DNA from: Microvirga flavescens
GTDB taxonomy: Bacteria > Pseudomonadota > Alphaproteobacteria > Rhizobiales > Beijerinckiaceae
Length of the DNA: 64,000 nt
NCBI RefSeq assembly: GCF_003290125.1
Contig: NZ_QMKH01000002.1
Location: 62,001-126,000 of the forward strand
Reading direction: 5' to 3'
Shown here: piece by piece, positions 1 to 8,120 of the stretch
Layout of the letters: every line of letters begins with the position of its first letter
Numbering within the stretch: the stretch's first letter is position 1
Notes under the pieces: generated by a model
Told to the model about the DNA's origin: nothing
The model's database searches: none
What the model saw: only the letters and a program-made list of their open reading frames with translations
Made by a program: the position numbers and the translations under genes

Positions 1-500
1 CCTTCGTCGCGTTCGTTCGCGCCAATCAGGACTATGCGCCGTTCGTCGTCGGGCTTCTGACATTCGGCGAGTCGCTGGTTTTTCTCTCCCTGCTGCTGCC
101 GGCAACCGCGATCCTCGTCGCTATCGGGTTCATGCTGCCCGCAACGGATATTCCCTTTTGGCACGTCTGGCTGGGCGCAGCGCTCGGTGCGGGCGCGGGC
201 GACTGGCTTTCCTTCGCTGTCGGCCAGCGCTTCAAGACTGCCGCTTATGGGCTCTGGCCGCTTTCGCGCAACCCGCATCTCGTCACTCGCGGCGAGCGCT
301 TCTTTCTTCGCTTCGGCGCGTGGGCCGTCTTCATCGGCCGGTTCTTCGGCCCTGCCCGCGCAGTCATCCCGCTGATCGCCGGCGTCTTCCTCATGCCGCC
401 CGTGCTCTTCCAGGCCGCGAACTGGGCGTCCTCGTTCGTCTGGGCCTTCCTTCTTCTCGCGCCGGGCATGGGCTTGATGGAGATCATCAGCCGCTGGTGA
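1..500 (+). CDS. DedA family membrane protein (5' truncated)
   Basis: The reading frame is open from base 3 and its start lies left of the window, so only the C-terminal part (about 165 residues) is present. The visible part has the DedA/SNARE-associated pattern: a G-E-S-L-x-F-L segment followed by L-L-P near the left edge, a G-D-W segment, and the R-F-F-G-P-A-R-A-V-I-P-L-I-A-G block. Hydrophobic segments flank these. DedA proteins are inner-membrane proteins; some members act as undecaprenyl-phosphate or phospholipid flippases, but which activity this one has cannot be read from the sequence. Confidence 0.85.
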   Translation, partial: FVAFVRANQDYAPFVVGLLTFGESLVFLSLLLPATAILVAIGFMLPATDIPFWHVWLGAALGAGAGDWLSFAVGQRFKTAAYGLWPLSRNPHLVTRGERFFLRFGAWAVFIGRFFGPARAVIPLIAGVFLMPPVLFQAANWASSFVWAFLLLAPGMGLMEIISRW

Positions 501-737
501 GCGGCGGACCTCTCGGCGAGTACGCAAGGGCTCAGGGCCGATCTTCAGCGCGTCCCTTCCCTAGGGTTGTAGGCTTGGGGCTTGGCGAATACGGCTCGGC
601 GGCAGAGCCGGAAAGAAAATCAGGCCGCGCCCGCCCCTTTTATCGCTTTTCGCATCCATTCCTCTTTGTTTCGACAGGAGGCAAACGCTTCGTCCAATGT
701 TACACAATTTCGATTATTGAATGATCGAAGTTGTCCC
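501..737. other. Intergenic region
   Basis: No convincing gene. A short hairpin (CGGCTC...GAGCCG, about 592-610) follows the DedA gene but lacks a T-run. An AT-rich stretch before 738 probably carries the promoter of the next small gene. Confidence 0.4.
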
Positions 738-1091
738 ATGAGACATTTTTCTAACGACCATCACGATTGGTACGAAGACGACGAGCCTTTTGAAGTCGCC
801 GACCAGCGGAAGGACCGGATTCCCGGCCTCCCCTTTTCCTGGCCGAGTTTCGGCTGGGGGCTGGCATGCTTTGCGTTTTCAGCCGCCTGGATTCTCAACA
901 GCCTCAGCACGCTGGACAGCGCCAGCGATTTCGGTGGCATGAGCCGTGTTGCCGGCAGCTTGTGGAATCTGCTGCTCGCCATGCTGCTCTCGTACCTGCT
1001 GTTCCGGTTCAGCAGGCCTTACTTGCGTGGGCTTTCCTACGTTCTCTGCGGCTTAAGCGCGACTTACCTCCTTTTCACGCACAGCTTCTAA
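738..1091 (+). CDS. Small hypothetical membrane protein, 117 aa
   Basis: The N-terminus is polar and acidic and rich in H, D and E (about 35 residues). Three hydrophobic segments follow, at about residues 36-58, 72-92 and 97-115, so a three-pass inner-membrane protein is likely. The ATG at 738 was chosen because the protein-like composition begins there; the frame stays open upstream but that part looks non-coding. I do not recognise a family. It is on the same strand as DedA but 240 bp away. Confidence 0.6.
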   Translation: MRHFSNDHHDWYEDDEPFEVADQRKDRIPGLPFSWPSFGWGLACFAFSAAWILNSLSTLDSASDFGGMSRVAGSLWNLLLAMLLSYLLFRFSRPYLRGLSYVLCGLSATYLLFTHSF

Positions 1092-1498
1092 GCGATTACA
1101 AAGGAAGATTTTCACGTTTTCGCATCGTCACGTTAAGCAAATCCATTAAGCACGTTCGCACAAACAGCCTCAAGCTTGGCATATTTTGATTGAGATAACC
1201 TAAGGGAATGTCTTGAATTAAATAAACATTAACCAAACGCCGCTGCGGAGGCGGACTTACGATGAATTGCGGGGCTTCGTTTCGTAAAGAAGTATCGTTT
1301 CTACTTCTTCAGTCAAGCTTCGAAGAATTGTACGCTAGCGTACCAAGTATTTTTGGGAAAAATCATACTTCTGCCAAGAAAATTATTCCATTCTTCGGAG
1401 AAGCAAGCTTGCCAAGTTTATTTGGATTTCAATTCGACGCCGATCTTTCAATACCAAGGCAAGCTTTATTTGCCTCATATTAATTTTCGAGAGACGTT
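1092..1498. promoter_or_regulatory. AT-rich regulatory region upstream of the GH16-RTX gene
   Basis: 407 bp of unusually AT-rich sequence for this genome with no convincing gene. It holds the 10-mer CCTAAGGGAA at 1199-1208, a 14-bp perfect palindrome at 1330-1343, and a small inverted repeat AGGCAA...TTGCCT at about 1459-1476 just before the start codon at 1499. The layout suggests a regulated promoter for the secreted glycanase. Confidence 0.5.
1330..1343. promoter_or_regulatory. Candidate operator, perfect palindrome GTACGCTAGCGTAC
   Basis: This 14-bp perfect palindrome lies 156 bp upstream of the glycanase start. The same arms (GTACG-N4-CGTAC) recur at 13951-13964 in front of the LuxR-type regulator gene. 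That suggests, by inference, that this regulator or another dimeric DNA-binding protein controls both genes. Confidence 0.4.
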
Positions 1499-2986
1499 AT
1501 GGCTATTAATCCAAATAATCTCGCCGGAACGGCAGTATTGACGTTCAGCGACGAGTTCAATGCGTTCAGCTATTGGAATGGCGCGGGCGGAACCTGGGAC
1601 ACAGGCTATCCCTGGGCGGCGGCGAACGGCGGCACCAACGAAAGCAACGGCGAAGAACAGTGGTATATCAACGCGAATTACGCGGCCACGCAGTCGCTCG
1701 GCACTTACAAGGTCAATAACGGCGTCCTGAACATCACCGCAGCGCCGACGCCGGCTTCGCTCAAGTCGGCGGTCAACGGCTACAATTACACCTCCGGAAT
1801 GGTGACGACCTACCATTCCTTCAGCCAGACCTACGGTTATTTCGAGATGCGCGCCCAGCTCCCTGCCGGACAGGGCCTGTGGCCGGCCTTCTGGCTCCTG
1901 CCGACGGATCAATCCTGGCCTCCGGAAATCGACGTGATGGAGGTCATCGGCAGTCAGCCGAACACTCTCAACACGACGGTCCACTACGGCAATTACCAGC
2001 AGACCGGCAACGAGATCACCCTCTCGGGCCTGACAACCGGATTCCACACCTACGGCGTGGATTGGCAGAAGGATCTGATCTCCTGGTACTTCGACGGGCA
2101 ACTGGTTTTTCAGACTGCGACGCCTGCCGGCATGGACAAGCCGATGTACATGCTCGCCAATCTCGCCGTCGGCGGGGTGTGGCCGGGAAGTCCAAACGCC
2201 AGCACCAGCTTTCCGGCGAGCCTTCAAATCGATTACATCCGCGCCTATGCGGCAATGCCTGGCGACATCGATACGGACACCGGTACGCCCTCCGAGCTCT
2301 TCGCGCTCAAGGCGAGCGCCAAGCCGACGAAGGCCATCACCGGGACTTACGATTGGGATACACTGACAGGCACCTCCGCCCGGAACTTGCTCGACGGAAA
2401 GGAAGGCGGGGACAGGATGCTCGGCTCGAAAGGTGACGACACCTACATCGTCGAGAACGTTGCCGACAGGGTCGTGGAAAAGGCCAATCAGGGAACCGAT
2501 ACGGTCAAGACCAATCTCCGCTCCTATCGGTTGCCGTCCAATGTCGAAAACCTGACCCTGACCGGCAAGGGCGATCAGACGGCGATCGGCAACAGCCTCA
2601 ACAACTGGATCAAGTCGAACGGCGTCGGGGACAACACTCTCAAGGGCGGCGCAGGCAACGACATCCTGCAGGCAGGCTCTTATGCCGACACGCTCACAGG
2701 CAACTCGGGCAAAGATATCTTCCTCTTCACGAAGGCTCCCGTTCGCGCCGGCCATGTGACGGATTTCACGCCGGGCGTCGACATGCTCGATCTGCGCGCC
2801 CTTTTCAAAAACTACCAGGGGGCGGACCCGGTGTCGGACGGCCTGTTGTCCTTCACGTCGGACGGGAAAGGCAACACGTTGGTGAAATACAAGACGACGC
2901 CGATGGCAAAAGCGACGCTCGTCACCACGCTCGACCACGTCTCGCCCACGCAAATGCACCCGCAGGACGACTACTTCTTCGTCTGA
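1499..2986 (+). CDS. Secreted GH16 endo-beta-glycanase with RTX C-terminus (ExsH-like)
   Basis: The 495-aa protein has a GH16 domain at about residues 10-250 with the signature E-I-D-V-M-E at 143-148 (nucleophile and acid/base Glu plus Asp), preceded by the G-L-W-P-A-F-W-L segment. Residues 280-430 carry glycine/aspartate-rich calcium-binding repeats such as G-G-A-G-N-D-I-L-Q and G-N-S-G-K-D-I-F-L-F. There is no Sec signal peptide, so type I secretion is expected, as for Sinorhizobium ExsH and Rhizobium PlyA/PlyB, which trim exopolysaccharide outside the cell. No type I exporter is in the window. It lies next to the exopolysaccharide operon, so that polymer is the likely substrate. Its GH16 domain closely resembles the one fused to the flippase at 4634-6820. 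Confidence 0.9.
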   Translation: MAINPNNLAGTAVLTFSDEFNAFSYWNGAGGTWDTGYPWAAANGGTNESNGEEQWYINANYAATQSLGTYKVNNGVLNITAAPTPASLKSAVNGYNYTSGMVTTYHSFSQTYGYFEMRAQLPAGQGLWPAFWLLPTDQSWPPEIDVMEVIGSQPNTLNTTVHYGNYQQTGNEITLSGLTTGFHTYGVDWQKDLISWYFDGQLVFQTATPAGMDKPMYMLANLAVGGVWPGSPNASTSFPASLQIDYIRAYAAMPGDIDTDTGTPSELFALKASAKPTKAITGTYDWDTLTGTSARNLLDGKEGGDRMLGSKGDDTYIVENVADRVVEKANQGTDTVKTNLRSYRLPSNVENLTLTGKGDQTAIGNSLNNWIKSNGVGDNTLKGGAGNDILQAGSYADTLTGNSGKDIFLFTKAPVRAGHVTDFTPGVDMLDLRALFKNYQGADPVSDGLLSFTSDGKGNTLVKYKTTPMAKATLVTTLDHVSPTQMHPQDDYFFV

Positions 2987-3104
2987 GCGAAATTCTTGAT
3001 CCTACAAGCGGCTTGCTGCGCGCCGGGTAAAACTGGGGCGCTCGACATGCTTTGCGAGTTGCAAATATCGCTGTTGGAGAGCGCCACTCGCGATTGGGAG
3101 GCGA

Positions 3105-3323
3105 TTAGCGAAGCGAGAGCTTGGTTTGCCCCTTGACCGCAACGGCCTTCTCGCTGGTGCGACGCGCCTTGTTGCGGAAAGCCAGGGCGATGGCGGCGAT
3201 TCCCGCCAGCAAGCTGCCGCCGAACGGCGCCGCGACGAGCGCCCATAACAGGCCGAACGACGACCACATGCCCGCAAACGTGGCGGCCCCGCCAATGAGA
3301 AGCGCCAAAACTATAGCCGCCAT
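3105..3323 (-). CDS. Small membrane protein, 72 aa, unknown
   Basis: Two hydrophobic stretches (about residues 2-20 and 24-48) are followed by a basic C-terminus. The frame continues upstream, but the ATG at 3323 was chosen because GGAAGGA lies at Shine-Dalgarno distance and the hydrophobic composition starts there. No family is recognised. It stands alone between the glycanase and the end of the exopolysaccharide operon. Confidence 0.55.
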   Translation of the reverse strand: MAAIVLALLIGGAATFAGMWSSFGLLWALVAAPFGGSLLAGIAAIALAFRNKARRTSEKAVAVKGQTKLSLR

Positions 3324-3472
3324 GCAACCATTCCTTCCAGGCCCACGCCTGCTTTCGCAGTTCCCCACGCGCGGACATGCACCAATAATGTTACGCAGAG
3401 GAACGTTGGTTTGGCAAGCCGCGCGGGGCTTCAATGGCCCACAAATGCTTGATTAGGTTAAGCTTTGCATAA

Positions 3473-3499
3473 GAACGGCGCTTTTCGACCACGCCGTTC
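3473..3499 (-). terminator. Candidate terminator hairpin of the exopolysaccharide operon
   Basis: Arms GAACGGCG and CGCCGTTC (8 bp, 11-nt loop) overlap the stop codon of the deacetylase gene. Only a weak T-rich tail follows on the minus strand, so intrinsic termination is uncertain. Confidence 0.35.
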
Positions 3500-4637
3500 A
3501 AGGCCAGTTGAGCCCGAGATTGCCGATTTCCCAGGGCAGGAATGGCACCCCGGAAAGAAGGGCGCGCAGGGCCGGCTCGGTCTGGTACAGCCCGTTGATG
3601 GAAACTCGCGGCAACGCCGTCAAATTCTGCGCGTGCTTTTGAAAGACATGCCCCGGACGTGTCGTGAGGCAAGTGGTGAACCCCGCCTCCCGGCTCAAGC
3701 GGAATTCGCGGTCGCCCGCCGAATTGCGATCCCCCAGCGGATAGGCCATGTGGCGAACCTGAATGCCGAGGCGCTCTTCAACGGCCGCTTTTCCTTGCAG
3801 CATTTCCCTGCGCACGAAATCGTCTTCGTGGCGCGCGAGAATGGGATGGGTGACCGTGTGCGATCCGATGGTGACATCGGAATCCTTCGCAAGGGCGCGC
3901 AACTCGTCCCATGTGGCGCAATAATCGCGCACGAGCCGGTTGGGATCGAGATTGATCTGCGCCGCAAGCTCGGCGGCAACCGCCCTCAGACGATCCTCAG
4001 GCCCAGCCTTCAACCGTTGAACAAGAGTTTCGAAAGCCGCTTTCTTCTCATCAAGCGTACGAACCTCCATCACTTCCATCGAGCCGTCGAGGCTGAAGCT
4101 GATCCTGTCCTGCCGTGCGATGGCGGCTTCGATCTCGTGCCACCACAATCGGCCATGCCCATCAGCAAAGTCCGCCACCACGAAGATGGTCCACGGCACC
4201 TTGTGGCGCTTCAGCACGGGCCACGCATATTCGATGTTGTCGCGATAGCCGTCATCGAACGTAATGACCGCGAAAGGCTTGTTCCCACGCGGGGACTTCA
4301 GACGTCGCGGAACCTCGTCGAGAGAGATGATGTCAAATCCCTCGCGCTTCAGAACCGTGATCGTCATGTCCAGGAATTCCGGCGTCACTTCCAGATACTG
4401 GTTCGGGCAGAACGGGCGCTCCCGTGCGGGCCGGACATGATGGAACATCAGGATCACGCCGTCCCCTTGAGCGAGCGGCCGCAGCCAGCGATCCGCGCGC
4501 GTCGCCTCGATGAGTGCAAAGCCTTTCGCAAAGAGATTGTGCCTGCGCGCAGCCGCGCCGCTGTCTTCGGCGACAGACGCAGGCATGTACGATGAAGAAC
4601 TATTACTGTCGGGCATCGAGGCTTTCTTTCCGCTCAT
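3498..4637 (-). CDS. Polysaccharide deacetylase (NodB-homology)
   Basis: The 379-aa protein carries the NodB fold motifs: M-F-H-H-V at about 64-68, T-F-D-D-G-Y at about 126-131 (catalytic base and metal Asp), and S-H-T-V-T-H at about 259-264 (the H-x3-H metal ligands). No signal peptide is obvious. The start at 4637 was chosen because its ATG overlaps the TGA of the upstream flippase-GH16 gene (ATGA), which implies translational coupling; the frame extends upstream but would overlap that gene by 200 bp. As last gene of the operon it probably removes N- or O-acetyl groups from the polysaccharide or its lipid-linked unit. The substrate is not known. Confidence 0.88.
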   Translation of the reverse strand: MSGKKASMPDSNSSSSYMPASVAEDSGAAARRHNLFAKGFALIEATRADRWLRPLAQGDGVILMFHHVRPARERPFCPNQYLEVTPEFLDMTITVLKREGFDIISLDEVPRRLKSPRGNKPFAVITFDDGYRDNIEYAWPVLKRHKVPWTIFVVADFADGHGRLWWHEIEAAIARQDRISFSLDGSMEVMEVRTLDEKKAAFETLVQRLKAGPEDRLRAVAAELAAQINLDPNRLVRDYCATWDELRALAKDSDVTIGSHTVTHPILARHEDDFVRREMLQGKAAVEERLGIQVRHMAYPLGDRNSAGDREFRLSREAGFTTCLTTRPGHVFQKHAQNLTALPRVSINGLYQTEPALRALLSGVPFLPWEIGNLGLNWP

Positions 4638-6820
4638 TTCGTGGAGGGAACGGGCGGAGCGAAAACACGTACGCTGTCGATACGATACTCTGCCGGAAAG
4701 AGTGTTGAGGAATCGGGAGGCCCGGGCCATCCACCGCCGACGGCGAGATTGGCAATGAGATACATGGGCTTGTGCATATCGGAAGGCGTCGGCGCATAAC
4801 CAACGGCGCGTCCGTCGAAATACCAGACGATTTCCTCCGGCGTCCATTTGACGGCGTAGGTGTGATAGGCAGCGGAAAGATCGGGTGTTGAAATGCGCGC
4901 CTGTGATTGCACGCTTCCTCCGCTCCCGCTCGTGTGCATGGAGATGAACAGCGTTCGCGTTCTGTCGCCCAGAACCTCCATCACGTCGAGTTCCGGTGGC
5001 CAGCTGTGATCTTTCGGCGCCAGCCAGAAGGCCGGCCAGAGTCCTTTTCCATTCGGGAGCTTCGCCCGGATCTCCACATATCCGTAAAGCATGGTGAAGC
5101 TCTGCGCGGTCGAGATGAGGCCGGACACATAAGAGAACTTCACCTTTCCTTCCGCCGGACGTGCGCGAATGACGAGGCTTCCGTCCTCGATGGAAAACGG
5201 GTTGAGATCGTTGAAGTCACCCGCCTCTCCTCCCGGACGCGGATCGACGTAGTACTGCAATTCGTGATTGGGCGGGTTCGTCCGCGCGCCCCACGGATAA
5301 TGCGGCTCCCAGATCCCGCCAGAGCCGTTCCACAACCGGAAACTCGAGAAGTCCTCGGAGAAGGCGAGCTTCCATCCCGTGGGCGGCATCTCGTGGCTCT
5401 CCTTGAGGCGACTTGGGACGGCGAAACTGTGCGTGATGGGGAACAGCCACGCGGCGACGGATGTGGCGGCAACAAGAATGATCTGAACTGCAATCACCCG
5501 CGCCATCGCGCGTCGTGAGAGCAGCCCGTGGACGTGCATGAGCATCGCGAGACTGATGACAAGCGTCAGCGCGGCGATGGTGCATCCCCATGCCTGGCCG
5601 GTTCCTCCGGCGAGCTTGTCTCCCATGAACATCGCACCGGCGAGAATGAGATAAGCCGGAACGAAAATCGTAAGCCCCTCGCGGCGCGGTCGCCGCGACA
5701 TGGCCATCGAGATGGGAATGAGCCACGCGACGACACCGAGCGGAATGCACGAGATCGCGAACACGACAGTGAGCGAGGTCGCATCGCCATACGAAGGAAA
5801 GAGCCTGTCGATCACAGGCTCAACAAGCACGATGGCAAGCGCCGCAATGATCGTGAGGCCGAGCGCGACCAAGTGAGCCTCACGCTCGATAACATGCGAG
5901 CATGCTCCGCGCGGGGCATGCACGGCCTGTCCAAGAAGCTTCGGATAACGGACTTGCGCGATCGTCGAAAGAAGCCCGAGCCCGATGAAGGCGAGATTGG
6001 CGCCAAAGGCGAAAAGCCCAAGCTCGACGGGCGACGAAAAGATCGCGGCGATCCAACGATTGGCGGTCATATAAACCAGCCACAGGGCGTTGAACACGAA
6101 GAGTGGCAAGGCGCTTCGCAGAACTGGAAAGATCGGTGCGAGCGATCCGGAGCGCGGGCGCGGTGCCGGACGTGCAAGCGTTCCTGCCAGCACGCCGTAC
6201 CAGACGAGCAGCACGACGAAGCAGCCCGTGACGCCCGCATAGAGAATGCCGCCAAGACGCGGAGCCGTCATCGCAACCTGCAGCAGAAGCGCAAGGACCG
6301 TGAACTCCCAAATCCGCGAACTTGCCCGATAGAGCGTTACAGGCGTGTTCGCGATCATGGCGAATGCGCCGCCCCCCACAGCCAGCGCCGTATCGATGGC
6401 CGAAAGGCGCCCGCTGAAGAAAGCAGCAAACGCCGCCAGCGGCACGACGACACTGAGGATGACAAGTCCGACGGCCCAACTGGCGCGCAGAATTTCGGCG
6501 CTCCGGGCCTGCGCTTCATCCGTTGATTTCGCCGCCGTCAATTCGCGATCCGCAAGCTGCGACAGGCCGAGATCGAATTTACCGGCATATTGGAACAGGC
6601 TGGAGAGAAGCGCGAACGCACCGAACGCGGATGGCCCGAGAAGGGTTGGCGCAAGAAGCGACGTTCCAGCGCTCAAGAGACTGAGAAGCGAAGTACCAAC
6701 GGCATAGGCGAGCGGAACCCCCAGCCATGCGAGCGCACGGCTGTTCCGCAAACCTTGCACCGCACCCGGCAGCGCCAGAAAGTCCGCTGTTGTCGCGTCG
6801 GGCCTTAAGCCGGCAGGCAT
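4634..6820 (-). CDS. Wzx-like polysaccharide flippase fused to a C-terminal GH16 glycanase domain
   Basis: A single 728-aa reading frame. Residues 1 to about 478 are a polysaccharide-transporter/MATE-like membrane protein with about 13 hydrophobic segments. Residues from about 478 to the end form a GH16 domain with G-L-W-P-A-F-W-L and the catalytic motif E-L-D-V-M-E (about 610-615), very similar to the secreted glycanase at 1499-2986. With a cytoplasmic N-terminus as in known Wzx proteins, the extra thirteenth helix (V-I-A-V-Q-I-I-L-V-A-A start) would place the glycanase in the periplasm. ATG 6820 is preferred (AAAGG about 11 nt upstream); GTG 6832 is an alternative. The gene overlaps the upstream GT4 gene and the downstream deacetylase gene. 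It is expected to flip lipid-linked repeat units and cleave polymer beside the assembly site. I cannot exclude internal initiation at a Met near residue 478 that would also yield a free GH16 domain. Confidence 0.85.
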   Translation of the reverse strand: MPAGLRPDATTADFLALPGAVQGLRNSRALAWLGVPLAYAVGTSLLSLLSAGTSLLAPTLLGPSAFGAFALLSSLFQYAGKFDLGLSQLADRELTAAKSTDEAQARSAEILRASWAVGLVILSVVVPLAAFAAFFSGRLSAIDTALAVGGGAFAMIANTPVTLYRASSRIWEFTVLALLLQVAMTAPRLGGILYAGVTGCFVVLLVWYGVLAGTLARPAPRPRSGSLAPIFPVLRSALPLFVFNALWLVYMTANRWIAAIFSSPVELGLFAFGANLAFIGLGLLSTIAQVRYPKLLGQAVHAPRGACSHVIEREAHLVALGLTIIAALAIVLVEPVIDRLFPSYGDATSLTVVFAISCIPLGVVAWLIPISMAMSRRPRREGLTIFVPAYLILAGAMFMGDKLAGGTGQAWGCTIAALTLVISLAMLMHVHGLLSRRAMARVIAVQIILVAATSVAAWLFPITHSFAVPSRLKESHEMPPTGWKLAFSEDFSSFRLWNGSGGIWEPHYPWGARTNPPNHELQYYVDPRPGGEAGDFNDLNPFSIEDGSLVIRARPAEGKVKFSYVSGLISTAQSFTMLYGYVEIRAKLPNGKGLWPAFWLAPKDHSWPPELDVMEVLGDRTRTLFISMHTSGSGGSVQSQARISTPDLSAAYHTYAVKWTPEEIVWYFDGRAVGYAPTPSDMHKPMYLIANLAVGGGWPGPPDSSTLFPAEYRIDSVRVFAPPVPSTK

Positions 6821-8118
6821 CGCTCGTTGCACCTTTCCGGTCGTGCCAGAACTTCCTGAACGATCTGTCCGACGCGCTCCGCAATGCTCTCCCAGCCGAG
6901 ACTTTCCTGCGATGTACGCAAGGCGTTGGCAGAGCAGCTTTCGTAAAACTCCGCGTCATTCGCGAAGCGCGCGATGGCATCGGCGAGATCGCTCGCGGCC
7001 ATGCCCTTCGCGATCACTCCCGTGCGGCCGTCGCTCACCTGCTCGACAAGGCCTCCGACCGGTGTCGCGACGATGGGAAGACCCGCCGTCAGCGCCGTTG
7101 CGGCAACGCCCGACTGGCTCGCTTCCACATAAGGCAGAACGGCAACATCCCCCCGCGCAAGCGCATTGGCGATCTCATCGTCATTGACCCATTTGTTCAC
7201 GACGGAGATTCCGGGAAGCCCCTCCATCTGTGCGGCATGGGGCCCGAGATCGCCGGAGCCGACGATGTCAAGTTCCACACGAACGCCGCGCTCCACGAGA
7301 ATGCGATAGGCATCGAGAAGATGCCCCAACCCTTTGTAAGCGACAATCCGTCCAAGAAAGAGCAGGCGCAACGGGCGCTCGCGCGGAAACGCACGGGGCG
7401 TGACGGCACCAGCACCATAGGTGAACGAACCGTGCGGCACGGTCCAGATCCGGTCGCGCGGGAAATTGTAAATGCGGTGCGCCTCGAGCCCCACATGGTC
7501 GGAGAGCACGATGAGCGCATCGGCAGCCTCGACCTCCCGACGGATCACCAGTTGGCGGAAGGGATACCAGTCGCCCGGATGCAGCTTGGCATCGTGCAGG
7601 ACGAAAATGAAACGCTTCACGCGCCGCCGCAGCAGGGCGAGCGTTGCGGCATCCCAAATGGATTGCATGGTGCAGATGGCGACATCAGCGGAGCTTTCAC
7701 GAAGAGCCCGCTGGAACTGGCGCTTCAGGCGCGGCAGGCCAAAGAGGCCGCGCGCGGCAGCAAGTTTTCCGGCCCACGTCGTCTTGTCGCCACGGAAAGT
7801 CTGCATGGCCCAGAGCGGCACATCCGGAATCGATTGCGCCAATGCCGCGAGCTCCGAACCTTCCGCCGCGGCGAGGAAGGGCAATATGCCCGGAACGCTT
7901 TTCAAGGCGCGCACGAGTTCATAGGTGAACTTCGAGCCCGCGCCTGCCCGCCCCCAATGCCAAAGCAGAACACGCCTGACACCAGGGCGAACAACAATAC
8001 TTGCAGGCTGGTCAACACTTTGCGCCATGCTGCTCATTTCGTCTGTCTGGCTCGCTCCGATGCGGTTGAGAGCCATGTCGCAATCCATAGGTATGCTGCT
8101 CGCCATCGTTGTTCTCAT
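6805..8118 (-). CDS. Glycosyltransferase family 4 (GT-B fold)
   Basis: The 437-aa frame has GT4 features: an L-L-F-L-G-R-I-V-A-Y-K-G-L-G-H-L-L block opening the C-terminal Rossmann domain, and the E-x7-E-like region E-A-S-Q-S-G-V-A-A-T-A near residue 332, followed by G-L-P-I-V-A-T-P-V-G-G. It transfers a sugar from a nucleotide donor onto the growing lipid-linked unit at the cytoplasmic face. The first 30-40 residues look unlike the family, so a downstream ATG (for example one of several Mets before residue 35) may be the true start. The longest frame begins 2 nt after the stop of the polymerase gene. Confidence 0.85.
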   Translation of the reverse strand: MRTTMASSIPMDCDMALNRIGASQTDEMSSMAQSVDQPASIVVRPGVRRVLLWHWGRAGAGSKFTYELVRALKSVPGILPFLAAAEGSELAALAQSIPDVPLWAMQTFRGDKTTWAGKLAAARGLFGLPRLKRQFQRALRESSADVAICTMQSIWDAATLALLRRRVKRFIFVLHDAKLHPGDWYPFRQLVIRREVEAADALIVLSDHVGLEAHRIYNFPRDRIWTVPHGSFTYGAGAVTPRAFPRERPLRLLFLGRIVAYKGLGHLLDAYRILVERGVRVELDIVGSGDLGPHAAQMEGLPGISVVNKWVNDDEIANALARGDVAVLPYVEASQSGVAATALTAGLPIVATPVGGLVEQVSDGRTGVIAKGMAASDLADAIARFANDAEFYESCSANALRTSQESLGWESIAERVGQIVQEVLARPERCNERCLPA

Positions 8119-8120
8119 CG

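Noticed and set aside
1262..1483. 73-aa plus-strand frame upstream of the glycanase, with GGAGG before it
   Set aside because: Codon use and composition are unlike the genome; the region is AT-rich, holds palindromes and looks regulatory.
1475..2959. 494-aa minus-strand frame opposite the GH16-RTX gene
   Set aside because: Antisense shadow of a gene with clear family motifs; its composition is R/G/V-rich, typical of a reverse frame.
5528..6526. 332-aa plus-strand frame opposite the flippase
   Set aside because: Low-complexity R/E/D-rich translation, antisense to a clear membrane protein.
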